A DNA stretch of 64,000 nucleotides, from positions 310,001 to 374,000 of the forward strand of contig JAFSOA010000001.1 in NCBI GenBank assembly GCA_017447265.1, given 5' to 3'. This DNA is from Bacteroidales bacterium. Lineage in GTDB: Bacteria; Bacteroidota; Bacteroidia; Bacteroidales; UBA932. A model generated the notes under the pieces. That model ran no database searches, was not told the DNA's origin, and saw nothing but the letters and a program-made list of their open reading frames with translations. Below are positions 1 to 8,806 of the stretch, one piece after another (positions within the stretch are counted from its first letter, which is position 1; every line of letters begins with the position of its first letter). Position numbers and translations under genes: made by a program.

Positions 1-2735
1 GCTACCACTACAGCGACACCGTCATCAACGGTTTCAGCCATACGCACCTGAGCGGCACCGGCTGCGCCGATCTCTGCGACATCCGCGTGATGCCCGTGAC
101 CGGTTTTGAAGCGCCGGGGCCGGAAGAGAGCTACCGCTCGGCCTTCTCGCATGACCGGGAATCGGCTTCGGCCGGCTACTACAGCGTGCACCTGGACCGC
201 TGGAACGTGGATGCCGAGCTGACGGTCGGCCGCCGTATCGGCGTGCACCGTTACAGATATCCCGAGGGTGCCGTACCCCAGCTGATGCTCGACCTGGTGC
301 CGCGCGACAAGCTCCTCGGCACGAAGATTACGCAGGTGGGCGACTATGCGATCCAGGGTTTCCGGCGTTCGGAATGGTGGGCGGACGACCAGATCGTCTA
401 TTTCTACATGGAATTCTCCCGTCCGATCTCCGACATGGTGGTGGATCAGGGAAATGATCCGAGCCAGGACGGCATCCGGGCCCTGCTTACCTTCGCGGAA
501 CGTTCGGGCGGCTCGCGTGCCCACGAGCTCATCGTGCGCGTCGGCATCTCTTCGGTGTCCGAGACCAATGCCCGCGCCAACCTCGAATCGGAGAACATCT
601 GGCTGAAGAAAGGCATCTTTTCCTTCGACCTGCTGCGGGAGTCCACCCGCCATGCCTGGGAGAAATTCCTCTCGAAGATCGATGTGGAAGGAGATCCCGA
701 AGCCATGAAGGTCTTCTACACGGCGCTCTATCATACCGCCATCGCGCCGAGCCTCTATTCTGACGAGAACGGAGAATACCGCGGCATGGACCGCAAGATC
801 CACAAGACCGACGGCTGGGACCGTTACCATATCTTTTCGCTCTGGGATACCTACCGCACCCTCCATCCGCTCTTCAACATCATCGAGCGGGAGCGGACGG
901 TCGATTTCATCAAGTCGATGATTTCCATCTACGAAGAGCAGGGCAAGCTGCCCCGCTGGGAACTCAGCGGCAACGAGACGGACTGCATGATCGGCTACAG
1001 TGCCGCGCCGGTGATCGCCGACGCCGTGGTCAAGGGCATCCGGGGCTTTGACCTGAAAAAAGCGCTGGAAGCGCTGGTGGCCACCGCCAACTATCCGGAG
1101 TACGGCATCGACGTGTACCGCGACAACGGCCTCGTGCTGGGCGACAAGGTGCATGAAGATGTGTCCCGCACCCTGGAATATGCCTTCGATGACTGGTGCA
1201 TCGCCCAGGTGGCCCGCATCGCCGGCGACCGGCACACCGAGGCGCAGTTCCTGACCCGGTCGCAGTACTGGCGCAACGTCTATGATCCCTCCACCGGCTT
1301 CATGCGTCCCCGCATCAACGGCATGTGGCTGGATTCCTTCGATCCCACGGAGGTCAACAACCACTACACCGAAGCCAATTCCTGGCAGTACTCCTTCCAT
1401 GTGCAGCACGATGTCAGCGGGCTCGTGGAGGTGAGCGGCGGCGATGCGTCCATGGAGCAGTGGCTCGATGAGCTTTTCTCGACGTCCAGCCAGACGGCGG
1501 GCCGCGACCAGGCCGACATGACCGGCATGATCGGGCAGTACGTCCAGGGCAACGAGCCAAGCCACCACATCGCATATCTTTATGACTACATCGGCGTTCC
1601 CTGGAAGACCCAGCGGACGGTCCGCCGCATCATGAACGAACTTTTCTTCAATGCGCCCGACGGTCTCTGCGGCAATGAGGACTGCGGCCAGATGTCGGCC
1701 TGGTACGTAATGAGCGCGCTGGGCTTCTTCCCTGTCACCCCGGGCAGCGACCAGTACGCCATCGGTTCTCCGATCTTCCGCAACGCCGTGATCCACCTGG
1801 AAAACGGCCATGACTTCACGGTCCGCGCCCCGCGTGCCAGCCTCAACAATCGCTACATCAACCACGTGATGCGCGACGGCAAGCCCTACACGAAAGCATA
1901 TATCCGCTTCGCCGACATCGAGGAAGGCCATACCTTCATCTTCGGCATGGACGACACGCCCAATCCGAACTTCGGCGCCCAGCCGACGCAGCGCCCCGTG
2001 TCGGCCGTGGAGCAGACCATCGTGGTCAACCCCTGGTTCAAGGTGCCTTCCGCTACGTTCAACGCCTTCACCAAGGTGGCGATCGAGGCGGCTGACAAGA
2101 ACTGCCGCATCTGGTACCAGGTCGTGCCGGAAGGAGGCACGGCCGGCGGCGACTTTTCGCGCTACGAGCATCCTTTTACGGTGAGCCGCAACTGCACCGT
2201 CTACGCTTACTGCACCGACGCACAGGGGAACCGCAGCTTCACTTCGCAGATCACCCTGCACCGGGTGGACAACAGTTACAAGGTGCACCTCACGCATCCC
2301 TGCAACCAGATGTATACCGGCGGGGGAGACAATGCCATCGTCGACGGCATCCGCGGCCAGAACAATTTCCGGCTCGGCGGCTGGCAGGGATTCCAGGACA
2401 CCGATTTCGAGGCTGTCATTGATCTGGGGCAGGTGAAGCACCTGTCGGGCCTCAGCGCCGGGTTCCTGCAGGATACGAACGCCTGGATCCTGCTGCCGGA
2501 GTGGGTGGAATACTACACTTCGCTGGATGGGCGGGATTTTACGCAGCAGGCCCGTCTCACGCATGATGTCGATCCGCAGGACTACACGGTGCGGATCCAT
2601 GAGTTCAGCGTGCCGCTCGACGCGAACGCCCGCTATGTCAAGGTGCTGGCGCGCAATTTCGGCATTCTGCCCGACTGGCATGACGGCGCCGGCGGCCGCG
2701 CCCATATTTTCGTAGACGAAGTCACAATCCAATAG
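1..2735 (+). CDS. GH92 family alpha-mannosidase, 5' end outside window
   Basis: Exo-acting alpha-mannosidase of glycoside hydrolase family 92, probably exported to trim mannose from N-glycans or yeast-type mannans. The open frame runs in from base 3 without a start, so the signal peptide and first part of the N-terminal beta-sandwich are missing. A GTG at 87 is only an internal codon, because the family motif GFSHTHLSGTG lies upstream of it. Further GH92 hallmarks are GNEPSHH (about 1549) and GNEDCGQMSAWYV (about 1672). After the catalytic (alpha/alpha)6 barrel comes a chitobiase-type C-terminal beta domain (about 1990-2270) and an F5/8-type C discoidin-like domain (about 2290-2735), a usual Bacteroidetes architecture. 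It is followed 3 bp later by a transglutaminase-like lipoprotein gene. Family assignment is secure; substrate linkage cannot be read from sequence. Confidence 0.93.
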   Translation, partial: YHYSDTVINGFSHTHLSGTGCADLCDIRVMPVTGFEAPGPEESYRSAFSHDRESASAGYYSVHLDRWNVDAELTVGRRIGVHRYRYPEGAVPQLMLDLVPRDKLLGTKITQVGDYAIQGFRRSEWWADDQIVYFYMEFSRPISDMVVDQGNDPSQDGIRALLTFAERSGGSRAHELIVRVGISSVSETNARANLESENIWLKKGIFSFDLLRESTRHAWEKFLSKIDVEGDPEAMKVFYTALYHTAIAPSLYSDENGEYRGMDRKIHKTDGWDRYHIFSLWDTYRTLHPLFNIIERERTVDFIKSMISIYEEQGKLPRWELSGNETDCMIGYSAAPVIADAVVKGIRGFDLKKALEALVATANYPEYGIDVYRDNGLVLGDKVHEDVSRTLEYAFDDWCIAQVARIAGDRHTEAQFLTRSQYWRNVYDPSTGFMRPRINGMWLDSFDPTEVNNHYTEANSWQYSFHVQHDVSGLVEVSGGDASMEQWLDELFSTSSQTAGRDQADMTGMIGQYVQGNEPSHHIAYLYDYIGVPWKTQRTVRRIMNELFFNAPDGLCGNEDCGQMSAWYVMSALGFFPVTPGSDQYAIGSPIFRNAVIHLENGHDFTVRAPRASLNNRYINHVMRDGKPYTKAYIRFADIEEGHTFIFGMDDTPNPNFGAQPTQRPVSAVEQTIVVNPWFKVPSATFNAFTKVAIEAADKNCRIWYQVVPEGGTAGGDFSRYEHPFTVSRNCTVYAYCTDAQGNRSFTSQITLHRVDNSYKVHLTHPCNQMYTGGGDNAIVDGIRGQNNFRLGGWQGFQDTDFEAVIDLGQVKHLSGLSAGFLQDTNAWILLPEWVEYYTSLDGRDFTQQARLTHDVDPQDYTVRIHEFSVPLDANARYVKVLARNFGILPDWHDGAGGRAHIFVDEVTIQ

Positions 2736-2738
2736 CCT

Positions 2739-4970
2739 ATGATAAAGCTCCGCTCCGCGCTAGTGTCGATGGCGGCGGCCTTCGTGTTGCTCTCCTGCAG
2801 CAGCGGTCCGAAGACCGAGGCCGACTCCTGTATCGATTTTCTTTACGCCTACATGCCTTGGCCGGACCTGGCGGCACAGCCGCTGGACTACTGGCAGGCA
2901 AATGTCGACAAGACGCTCGCAGTCCGTGACCGCATGGGCTGGGGTATTCCGGAGCGGGAGTTCAAGCATTTCGTGCTGCCGCTGCGCGTAAACAACGAGC
3001 CGCTCGACGATTTCCGGACGCTGTATGCCGATACGCTCTGTGCCCGCGTGCAGGGGATGACGATCGCTGAGGCGGCGTTGGAAATCAACCACTGGTGCCA
3101 CGAGATGGCTACGTACCAACCGTCCGACGGACGTACTTCTTCGCCTTTGCAGACGATTCAGCGCGGGGTCGGGCGCTGCGGCGAGGAGTCGGTGCTGGCC
3201 GTGGCGGCGCTGCGGGCAGTGGGCATTCCTGCACGGCAGGTCTATACGCCGCGCTGGGCCCATACCGACGACAACCATGCGTGGGTGGAGGTCTATGTCG
3301 ACGGCAAGTGGCAGTTCATGGGGGCCTGCGAGCCCGAACCGCGGCTCAACATGGCCTGGTTTACGGGGCCTGTTTCGCGGGCCTTGATCCTGCACACGAA
3401 GGTGTTCGGCGACTACCGGGGCGACGAAGACGTCATCCTGCGGACACCTTGTTATACGGAGATCAACGTCATCCGCGGCTATGTGCCGGCACGGCGCAGC
3501 GTGGTGACGGTGGTGGATGAGGCGGGGAAGCCGGTCAGGGACGCCCGCGTGGAATTCAAGATCTACAATTACGGAGAATACTACACGGTGGCCGCTTATC
3601 AGACGGATCGCAAGGGGCAGGCTGCGCTTGACATGGGCAAGGGTGACATGGTGGCCTGGGCGGCGAAGAACGGAAAGTTTGGGCTGGCTGTGATCGGCGG
3701 CGAGGCGGTGACGGTGGTGCTCGACCACGCGATCGGCGAGCGCTGTGCCCTGGACCTGGACATCGTGCCGCCGGCGGAAGATCCGCTGCCTTCGGATGCG
3801 ACGCCCGAAGAAGTGGCCCGCAATGCGGAGCGCCTGAAAGCGGAGGATGCGCTCCGCGAGGCGCGGCCGAAGGGCAATGCCGCCGTGCTCGACGCGTTTC
3901 TGGCGGCGCACGGCGACGACAACGCCCGCGCGTTGCTCGCGTCTTTGAGCGTCAAGGACCGCGGCGATGTCTCTCTTGACGTGCTGGAAGACGCCTATGC
4001 GCATATTGACGGCACGTTCAACCCGCTCCGGGATTGTCCGCGCGTGGACATCGAGCCGCTCAAGCCGTACTTTGCCGAGCTGTCCGCCCTGGGCTTGCAG
4101 TCCCGGCCGGAGATCGTGAAATGGATCGGCGCGAACATCCAGCTGGAGAATGAACGCAATCCCCAGGGGCTCCGCATGGCACCCATCGACGTGCTGCGCA
4201 GCGGCAGGGCGGACCGCCGGAACCGCGACATCTTCTACGTGGCGCTCTGTCGCGCCAGCGGGCTGGAGGAACAGCTCGATCCCTTGACAGGCTATGCTTC
4301 GATGGATCATGAAGAGCAGCAGGCTGTCGGCAGCGGCAAGCTCGTCGTCAGTTATGATGGTAAGGACGCGCCGGAGTACTACTATCAGTTTACCCTGACG
4401 CAGATTTTCCCTGAAACGGGAGAGACGCGTCTCTGTACGGTGGGGGAAGATTCGGACCACAATCCCTGGAACAGCATCTTCCCGCTTGAACTCGAGGAGG
4501 GATACTACCTGTTGACCAGCGGCACGCGGCTGGCCGACGGCAGCGTGCTGTCGCACAATGAATTCTTTACGGTGAGCGCCGGTGAAACGACGCGGGTGCC
4601 GCTGGTGATGCGCCGGGCCGGTGACCAGCTCTCGGTGCTGGGTACGATGGATGCCGGCCGTTTCCTGCCGCAGACCGGCCGCGGCTACTATCTGCTGGCC
4701 GTGCTGGGTGACCGCGACGAACCGTCGGTGCATGCACGGCGGCAGTTGGAAAACCTCGCACCGGTCCTGAAGGAATGGGGCAGGCCGGTACTCATCGAAA
4801 AAGATGAAGACGGCTCCATCCTGGAGATGCTCTGCGCCGGCGTTAAGAGCGACTCCCGCCAGAAGCCGGTCGTGACCATCTGCGACAGTTTTGGCCACAT
4901 CGTTTATTTTTCACAAGGCTACAATACCTCTCTTGCTGAAGATATCAAGCGCATACTTCCGCTGCTATGA
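2739..4970 (+). CDS. Transglutaminase-like lipoprotein
   Basis: 743-residue secreted lipoprotein: MIKLRSALVSMAAAFVLLSC is a signal peptide with a lipobox ending at Cys20. Residues about 100-200 form a transglutaminase/protease-like core with the nucleophile Cys147 in GRCGEES and His180 in DDNHAWVEV; the acidic third residue probably lies in GACEPEP. A carboxypeptidase-regulatory-like beta domain follows (about 250-330), and the last 100 residues resemble a degenerate thioredoxin-like fold with no CxxC pair. Related proteins sit beside glycosidases in gut Bacteroidales, where they are thought to cleave or modify peptide parts of glycoconjugates; that role is inference. It starts 3 bp after the GH92 gene and its stop overlaps the next start (ATGA), so the three genes probably form one operon. 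Confidence 0.85.
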   Translation: MIKLRSALVSMAAAFVLLSCSSGPKTEADSCIDFLYAYMPWPDLAAQPLDYWQANVDKTLAVRDRMGWGIPEREFKHFVLPLRVNNEPLDDFRTLYADTLCARVQGMTIAEAALEINHWCHEMATYQPSDGRTSSPLQTIQRGVGRCGEESVLAVAALRAVGIPARQVYTPRWAHTDDNHAWVEVYVDGKWQFMGACEPEPRLNMAWFTGPVSRALILHTKVFGDYRGDEDVILRTPCYTEINVIRGYVPARRSVVTVVDEAGKPVRDARVEFKIYNYGEYYTVAAYQTDRKGQAALDMGKGDMVAWAAKNGKFGLAVIGGEAVTVVLDHAIGERCALDLDIVPPAEDPLPSDATPEEVARNAERLKAEDALREARPKGNAAVLDAFLAAHGDDNARALLASLSVKDRGDVSLDVLEDAYAHIDGTFNPLRDCPRVDIEPLKPYFAELSALGLQSRPEIVKWIGANIQLENERNPQGLRMAPIDVLRSGRADRRNRDIFYVALCRASGLEEQLDPLTGYASMDHEEQQAVGSGKLVVSYDGKDAPEYYYQFTLTQIFPETGETRLCTVGEDSDHNPWNSIFPLELEEGYYLLTSGTRLADGSVLSHNEFFTVSAGETTRVPLVMRRAGDQLSVLGTMDAGRFLPQTGRGYYLLAVLGDRDEPSVHARRQLENLAPVLKEWGRPVLIEKDEDGSILEMLCAGVKSDSRQKPVVTICDSFGHIVYFSQGYNTSLAEDIKRILPLL

Positions 4971-5803
4971 TCGTCCCCGGCTTCAACTACCGCTATCCCA
5001 AAGACGGGGACGATGAACTCGATCTCGTCATCGAAAGTTGTTGTACGACCCTCGAGCAGGCGCTTTCGGCGCAGGTCCGCGGTGCCGACCGCATCGAACT
5101 CTGCACCTGCCTCTCCGTCGGCGGTGTGACGCCTCCGCACGGCCTCGTCGAGCGTGTCGTCAACTCCCTGTCGATTCCGGTCAACGTCCTCATCCGCCCT
5201 GCGCCGCCCGAAACAGACGCGGGTGTGTTTCTCTCCCGGAAACATGCCACCCTCGGCACTGTAAGAGGGAGGGGCCCAAGCGCAGCTTGGGAGGGGTCGA
5301 GCGAAGCGAGACGTTCCGGGAGAGAAACACAGAGCGTCGCGGACGGTGCAGGGCGGATAATGGGATTCGAGGCGGAAGATTTCGTGTACGCCGACAAAGA
5401 CATCGCGCAGATGATGGAAGAGATAGCCTTCTGTAAATCAGTTGGTGCCGCCGGCATCGTCGTCGGGGCACTGACGCCATCCGGCGCCGTCGATCTTGTC
5501 GCCATGCAGCGGCTTGTCGCCGCGGCGCACCCGCTTCCCGTCACCTTCCACCGCGCCTTCGACGTCTGTACCCAGGACCCCTTCGACGCCCTCGAAACCC
5601 TCATCACCCTCGGTTGCGCCCGCCTCCTGACATCCGGCCGGGCCCCCTCGGCCTGGGACGGACGCGGCCTGCTTTCCCGGCTTGTCCGGAGAGCCAACGG
5701 GCGCCTCATCGTCATGCCCGGAAAAGGTGTCACGCCCGCCAATCTTCCCGCCCTCTTCGCTTTCACCCGTGCCCCCGAATACCACGGTACGCAGCTGCCT
5801 TGA
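4967..5803 (+). CDS. cutC: CutC-like protein with internal insertion and short C-terminus
   Basis: TIM-barrel protein of the CutC family (historically copper homeostasis; true function debated). Family motifs are present: ADRIELC, GGVTP, IPVNVLIRP, VTFHRAFD, LLTSGRAPSA and IVMPGKGV. Between the IRP motif and the normally adjacent DFVY segment there are about 55 extra residues (roughly residues 84-138), largely encoded by a 108-bp palindromic DNA element (5224-5331) that keeps the frame open. The protein also stops at EYHGTQLP, where homologues continue for about 35 residues. The ATG at 4967 overlaps the upstream TGA, and the stop lies 1 bp from the convergent stop of the next gene. It may be a tolerated variant or a decaying gene; the open frame and codon use do not settle this. 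Confidence 0.8.
   Translation: MIVPGFNYRYPKDGDDELDLVIESCCTTLEQALSAQVRGADRIELCTCLSVGGVTPPHGLVERVVNSLSIPVNVLIRPAPPETDAGVFLSRKHATLGTVRGRGPSAAWEGSSEARRSGRETQSVADGAGRIMGFEAEDFVYADKDIAQMMEEIAFCKSVGAAGIVVGALTPSGAVDLVAMQRLVAAAHPLPVTFHRAFDVCTQDPFDALETLITLGCARLLTSGRAPSAWDGRGLLSRLVRRANGRLIVMPGKGVTPANLPALFAFTRAPEYHGTQLP
5224..5331. repeat. 108-bp palindromic element inserted in cutC-like gene
   Basis: The ends are perfect 18-nt inverted copies: 5224-5241 (TGTGTTTCTCTCCCGGAA) and 5314-5331. Inside are a smaller hairpin (CCCAAG 5275-5280 / CTTGGG 5286-5291) and a purine-rich tract with GTCGAGCGAAGCGAGAC. The length is a multiple of three, so the host reading frame stays open. No target duplication is obvious. 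It resembles REP/MITE-type elements in form; no second copy was seen in this window. Confidence 0.7.
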
Positions 5804-5804
5804 T

Positions 5805-6638
5805 CTATTCCAGCGGCGACAGGACGAAGGTGACGGAGCCGGAGGTGGAGGAGTTCTGGATGCGGCCGGAGATGGTCAGCAGGCATTTCCCGTCAGCGTA
5901 TTCGATGACGGCCGCGTCGGACTCGAAAGTGAATCCCCGCGGGCGTTCTGGCCAGGTGTAGGTGATGACATTGCCGGCCAGCGAGAATTCCGTCATGTCG
6001 GCGAAGCCGTCGCTGTAAGCGAAAATCATCTTCTCGGTGCCTGTCAGCGAAAGGGACGTGATGCTCCGGTCGGGAACATCCGTGGGTGCCTTGTGGCTGT
6101 TGGCGCGGAGGAACGCGGCGATTTCCTGGAAATTGCAGCCATCGAAATCGGCGCCGACGGTGGTCCAGCCCTTGACCGTAAGCCGCGTCTTGTCGATGTT
6201 CCAGGCCCGGTAGACCTTGTTCGAGGCGGTCGGCTTCAGGAACGTGGCCTGCACCTCTTCAACGGAACCGCCGTCCGGGGCGAGGGCCACCGGGACGGAG
6301 CCGGCCCGGCTGTTGTCGAAAAAGAGGGAACCATAGCCGGCGAGTTTGTACTCGTTGCCGGAAACGCTGTATTTTCCCGTCGAATACTGGACACTTCCTT
6401 TCGCATCGGCCATTTTGCCCAGGAAGTACAGGCCGCTCTCGGTCAGTTCGACGCTCACGACGCTGCCGACCGGGGCGGACGAGGCCTTGGTGGACGGCGT
6501 GGCCAGCGTGAGATGGCCCGCATAAGCGCTGAATGCAGGCTCCGGCAGCACGGGTTCGTCGTTTTCGGGGAAGATGTCACAGGCGGACAGCAGCGGCAGC
6601 ACGGCTGCCAGGACGGTGAATTTGAGGATCGTCTTCAT
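5805..6638 (-). CDS. Hypothetical lipoprotein
   Basis: 277-residue protein with a clear lipoprotein signal (MKTILKFTVLAAVLPLLSAC, lipidated Cys20) followed by an acidic spacer, so it should be membrane-anchored in the envelope. The remainder is rich in Ser, Thr, Gly and beta-prone stretches with no motif I recognise; it has the look of the small beta-sandwich lipoproteins common in Bacteroidales. It begins 4 bp after the stop of the outer-membrane barrel gene on the same strand, so the two are probably co-translated and may act together at the cell surface. No specific function can be assigned. Confidence 0.7.
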   Translation of the reverse strand: MKTILKFTVLAAVLPLLSACDIFPENDEPVLPEPAFSAYAGHLTLATPSTKASSAPVGSVVSVELTESGLYFLGKMADAKGSVQYSTGKYSVSGNEYKLAGYGSLFFDNSRAGSVPVALAPDGGSVEEVQATFLKPTASNKVYRAWNIDKTRLTVKGWTTVGADFDGCNFQEIAAFLRANSHKAPTDVPDRSITSLSLTGTEKMIFAYSDGFADMTEFSLAGNVITYTWPERPRGFTFESDAAVIEYADGKCLLTISGRIQNSSTSGSVTFVLSPLE

Positions 6639-6642
6639 CGTG

Positions 6643-7413
6643 TCAGAAGAGTTTTACATAAAGGTGGGCGGAAAGGGTCGGCCAGACTACCAGCCACCCG
6701 AGATACTTGTCGGCATAGCCGCTGTAGCCCGGAATCAGGTTTTCCAGCACATCGTTGGAGAGAGGCACCGTCTTTTTCCGGCCCGTGACGGTTTCACCCT
6801 GGGCCTGGAAGAAAGGCTTGCCTTGATACTGCGCGCCAAGGTCGACGGAGAAGTAGACCCGGCTGTTTTTCCTGACGGCGCGTCCGTAGCCGATGCCGGC
6901 ATACGGCTTGATGGCAAAGGTGTTGGTGCCCAGCCCCTTGGCGCAGAGTGAGGCCTCGAGCACGCCGTTCGTCGCCTTGACCAGGTAGCCGTCGACGTAG
7001 AGGCCGGCCGTGTTGTAGTCGGACGGCATGCCTTTGAGGATGCCGCGCACGAAGCGGGAAGTACCCAGATGCGCACCGACCGTGAGATGGAAGTCGCCGG
7101 ACCCCGGGAAAAAGTCGAACAGGAGGCGTCCTTCGTTCATGCCGAGCTTGACCGTGAGGGGCGTCACGACGGAAGGACCGGATGGATTGCCCGGATGTTC
7201 AGGCACGGAGAACTTGTTGACGGTCACACCTACCAGGCCGGTGGCGATGCCGTAGCCGGTCCGCAGCTGGACATGCCTGCCCAGTGCGGCGGCCAGTTCG
7301 ACGCTGACACCGTCCGTACCCACGCCGGCGCCCAAGGCCATTCTCTGCGCCCTGGCAGGCAGCATGCAACCCAGGACGAGCAGCAGCAGAAGGACCAGCC
7401 GTTTAGTTTTCAT
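6643..7413 (-). CDS. Probable outer-membrane beta-barrel protein
   Basis: 256 residues with a Sec signal peptide (MKTKRLVLLLLLVLGCMLPARA, cleavage after ARA). The mature part has alternating amphipathic strands, many aromatic and Gly residues, and ends in the strand AHLYVKLF with a C-terminal Phe, the usual beta-barrel assembly signal. No named family is recognised. Its start overlaps the end of the M28 peptidase gene by 11 bp, and the lipoprotein gene follows after 4 bp. A surface or porin-like role is inference from topology alone. Confidence 0.65.
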   Translation of the reverse strand: MKTKRLVLLLLLVLGCMLPARAQRMALGAGVGTDGVSVELAAALGRHVQLRTGYGIATGLVGVTVNKFSVPEHPGNPSGPSVVTPLTVKLGMNEGRLLFDFFPGSGDFHLTVGAHLGTSRFVRGILKGMPSDYNTAGLYVDGYLVKATNGVLEASLCAKGLGTNTFAIKPYAGIGYGRAVRKNSRVYFSVDLGAQYQGKPFFQAQGETVTGRKKTVPLSNDVLENLIPGYSGYADKYLGWLVVWPTLSAHLYVKLF

Positions 7414-8797
7414 AGGTCTCGATGAATTGGATCAGGCGGTGGAACAGCCGGTCGAAGTTGACGTCACGGGTGTTCGCATAGGTGTCGCGCGGGGTGTGGT
7501 AGTGCTCATACATCGAGCCGGCGGTCTCGAAGTAGACACAGGGTACCTGCTTCTGCGCGAAGGCGTAGTGGTCGCTGTTGTCGGACAGCGGCTGCAGGGC
7601 GACGTCGAAGGGCGGGAACTGCCCGTCCTGGTTGAGGGTACGGAAGCATTCCAGGCCGGCCTTGCCGGTCTCGGAGATCTCCGTGGACAGATGGTCGCCG
7701 TCATCGGCGATCATGTCGAGGTTGATCAGGTATCGAATCCTGTCCAGCGGCTTGCGCGGGTTCTCGCAGTAGAAGAACGCGCCGAGCAGGTTCTCCTCTT
7801 CTGCGTCGAGCAGGATGAACTGCACCCCGTGACGCGGACGGTGCTTGCTGAAATACCGGGCCAGGGTCACCAGCATCGCGGCGCCGGAGGCGTTGTCGTT
7901 GGCCCCCGGGAAGAGGAATTCGTCGCCCATGAAGCCGAGGTGGTCGTAGTGGGCGATGAACGTGTAGTACGTGTCGCTCTTGTTGTCCGTACCGGGAAGC
8001 CAGGCTACGATGTTATGGGCGTCGCGGACCGGCAGCATCTCGGCGTCGAGGTGCAGTTCGATCTCCCGGGCATCGGACGGGAATGACCCGTTCACGAAAA
8101 GCACGGGGCAGGGGGTCTGGTACCAGGAGCGGGCCTTGAAGTACGGGAACTGCGCTTCCTGCCGGAGAATGATGCCGCCCACCTCGGTCAACTGCGTCAG
8201 GTAGGGCTGGTACTTGTCGAAGGGATCGGGCCGGAGGGCTTCCAGGTAGTGGTTCCAGTCGATGACGACGAACTGGTCGCGGTAGAGGCCGCTGTTGAGG
8301 TGCTCGATGAAGCCTTCGGGGCGGTAGGCCTCTTCATCGAGATACGTCAGCTTGAAGAAACCGTGGCACGCAGGAGAAAACTCCTTGACCGTATAGTCGA
8401 AGGTGGGGGCGTAGTCCACGCCGTCCACGGAGAGCGACATGGCTCCGTGCATCACGTTCATCGGGAACTGGAAGTGCTGGAGCCAGGGAAGATACTTCTC
8501 CTGGTCTCCCTGCACGTTCCATCGTCCCGCATCGGAAGGTTCTACCACGCTTTTGAGGTAGGGCCGCGCCACCGCTTCCTCGGGGCCGGCCGCCGCACAG
8601 GGTACGACGCCATCGATGACGGACAGTTGGTCGATGAGGTAACGGGCCGCCAGGATGTCGCCGTCCCCGCGGACGCTGCGACCCTGATACCGCTCCTGGG
8701 AAAGTTCCTCCACGATACCGTTATACAAAGCCTTGTAGTCGGGCGTGCAACCGTAGAGGGCGAGGGCGGCGGCCAAAAGCATGGCGATTCTTTTCAT
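7403..8797 (-). CDS. M28 family zinc aminopeptidase, lipoprotein
   Basis: 464-residue metallopeptidase of family M28 expected to remove N-terminal amino acids from peptides in the periplasm or at the cell surface. The N-terminus MKRIAMLLAAALALYGC is a lipoprotein signal (Cys17). The co-catalytic zinc ligands can be followed in order: His283 and Asp285 in AHYDHLG, Asp in PGANDNASG, the Glu pair in LLDAEEENLLGA, Asp in NLDMIADDGD, and the last His in DNSDHYAF. About 250 residues precede the catalytic domain, longer than in minimal M28 enzymes, and probably form a PA-type or accessory domain. It lies 9 bp after the TlpA-like gene and overlaps the next gene, so it belongs to the tail of the leftward transcription unit. 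Confidence 0.88.
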   Translation of the reverse strand: MKRIAMLLAAALALYGCTPDYKALYNGIVEELSQERYQGRSVRGDGDILAARYLIDQLSVIDGVVPCAAAGPEEAVARPYLKSVVEPSDAGRWNVQGDQEKYLPWLQHFQFPMNVMHGAMSLSVDGVDYAPTFDYTVKEFSPACHGFFKLTYLDEEAYRPEGFIEHLNSGLYRDQFVVIDWNHYLEALRPDPFDKYQPYLTQLTEVGGIILRQEAQFPYFKARSWYQTPCPVLFVNGSFPSDAREIELHLDAEMLPVRDAHNIVAWLPGTDNKSDTYYTFIAHYDHLGFMGDEFLFPGANDNASGAAMLVTLARYFSKHRPRHGVQFILLDAEEENLLGAFFYCENPRKPLDRIRYLINLDMIADDGDHLSTEISETGKAGLECFRTLNQDGQFPPFDVALQPLSDNSDHYAFAQKQVPCVYFETAGSMYEHYHTPRDTYANTRDVNFDRLFHRLIQFIETYEN

Positions 8798-8806
8798 GGT
8801 GTCGTT

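Noticed and set aside
2760..4898. Minus-strand open frame of about 710 codons opposite the transglutaminase-like gene
   Set aside because: Arg/His/Ala-rich shadow; the plus strand has a lipobox and Cys/His catalytic residues.
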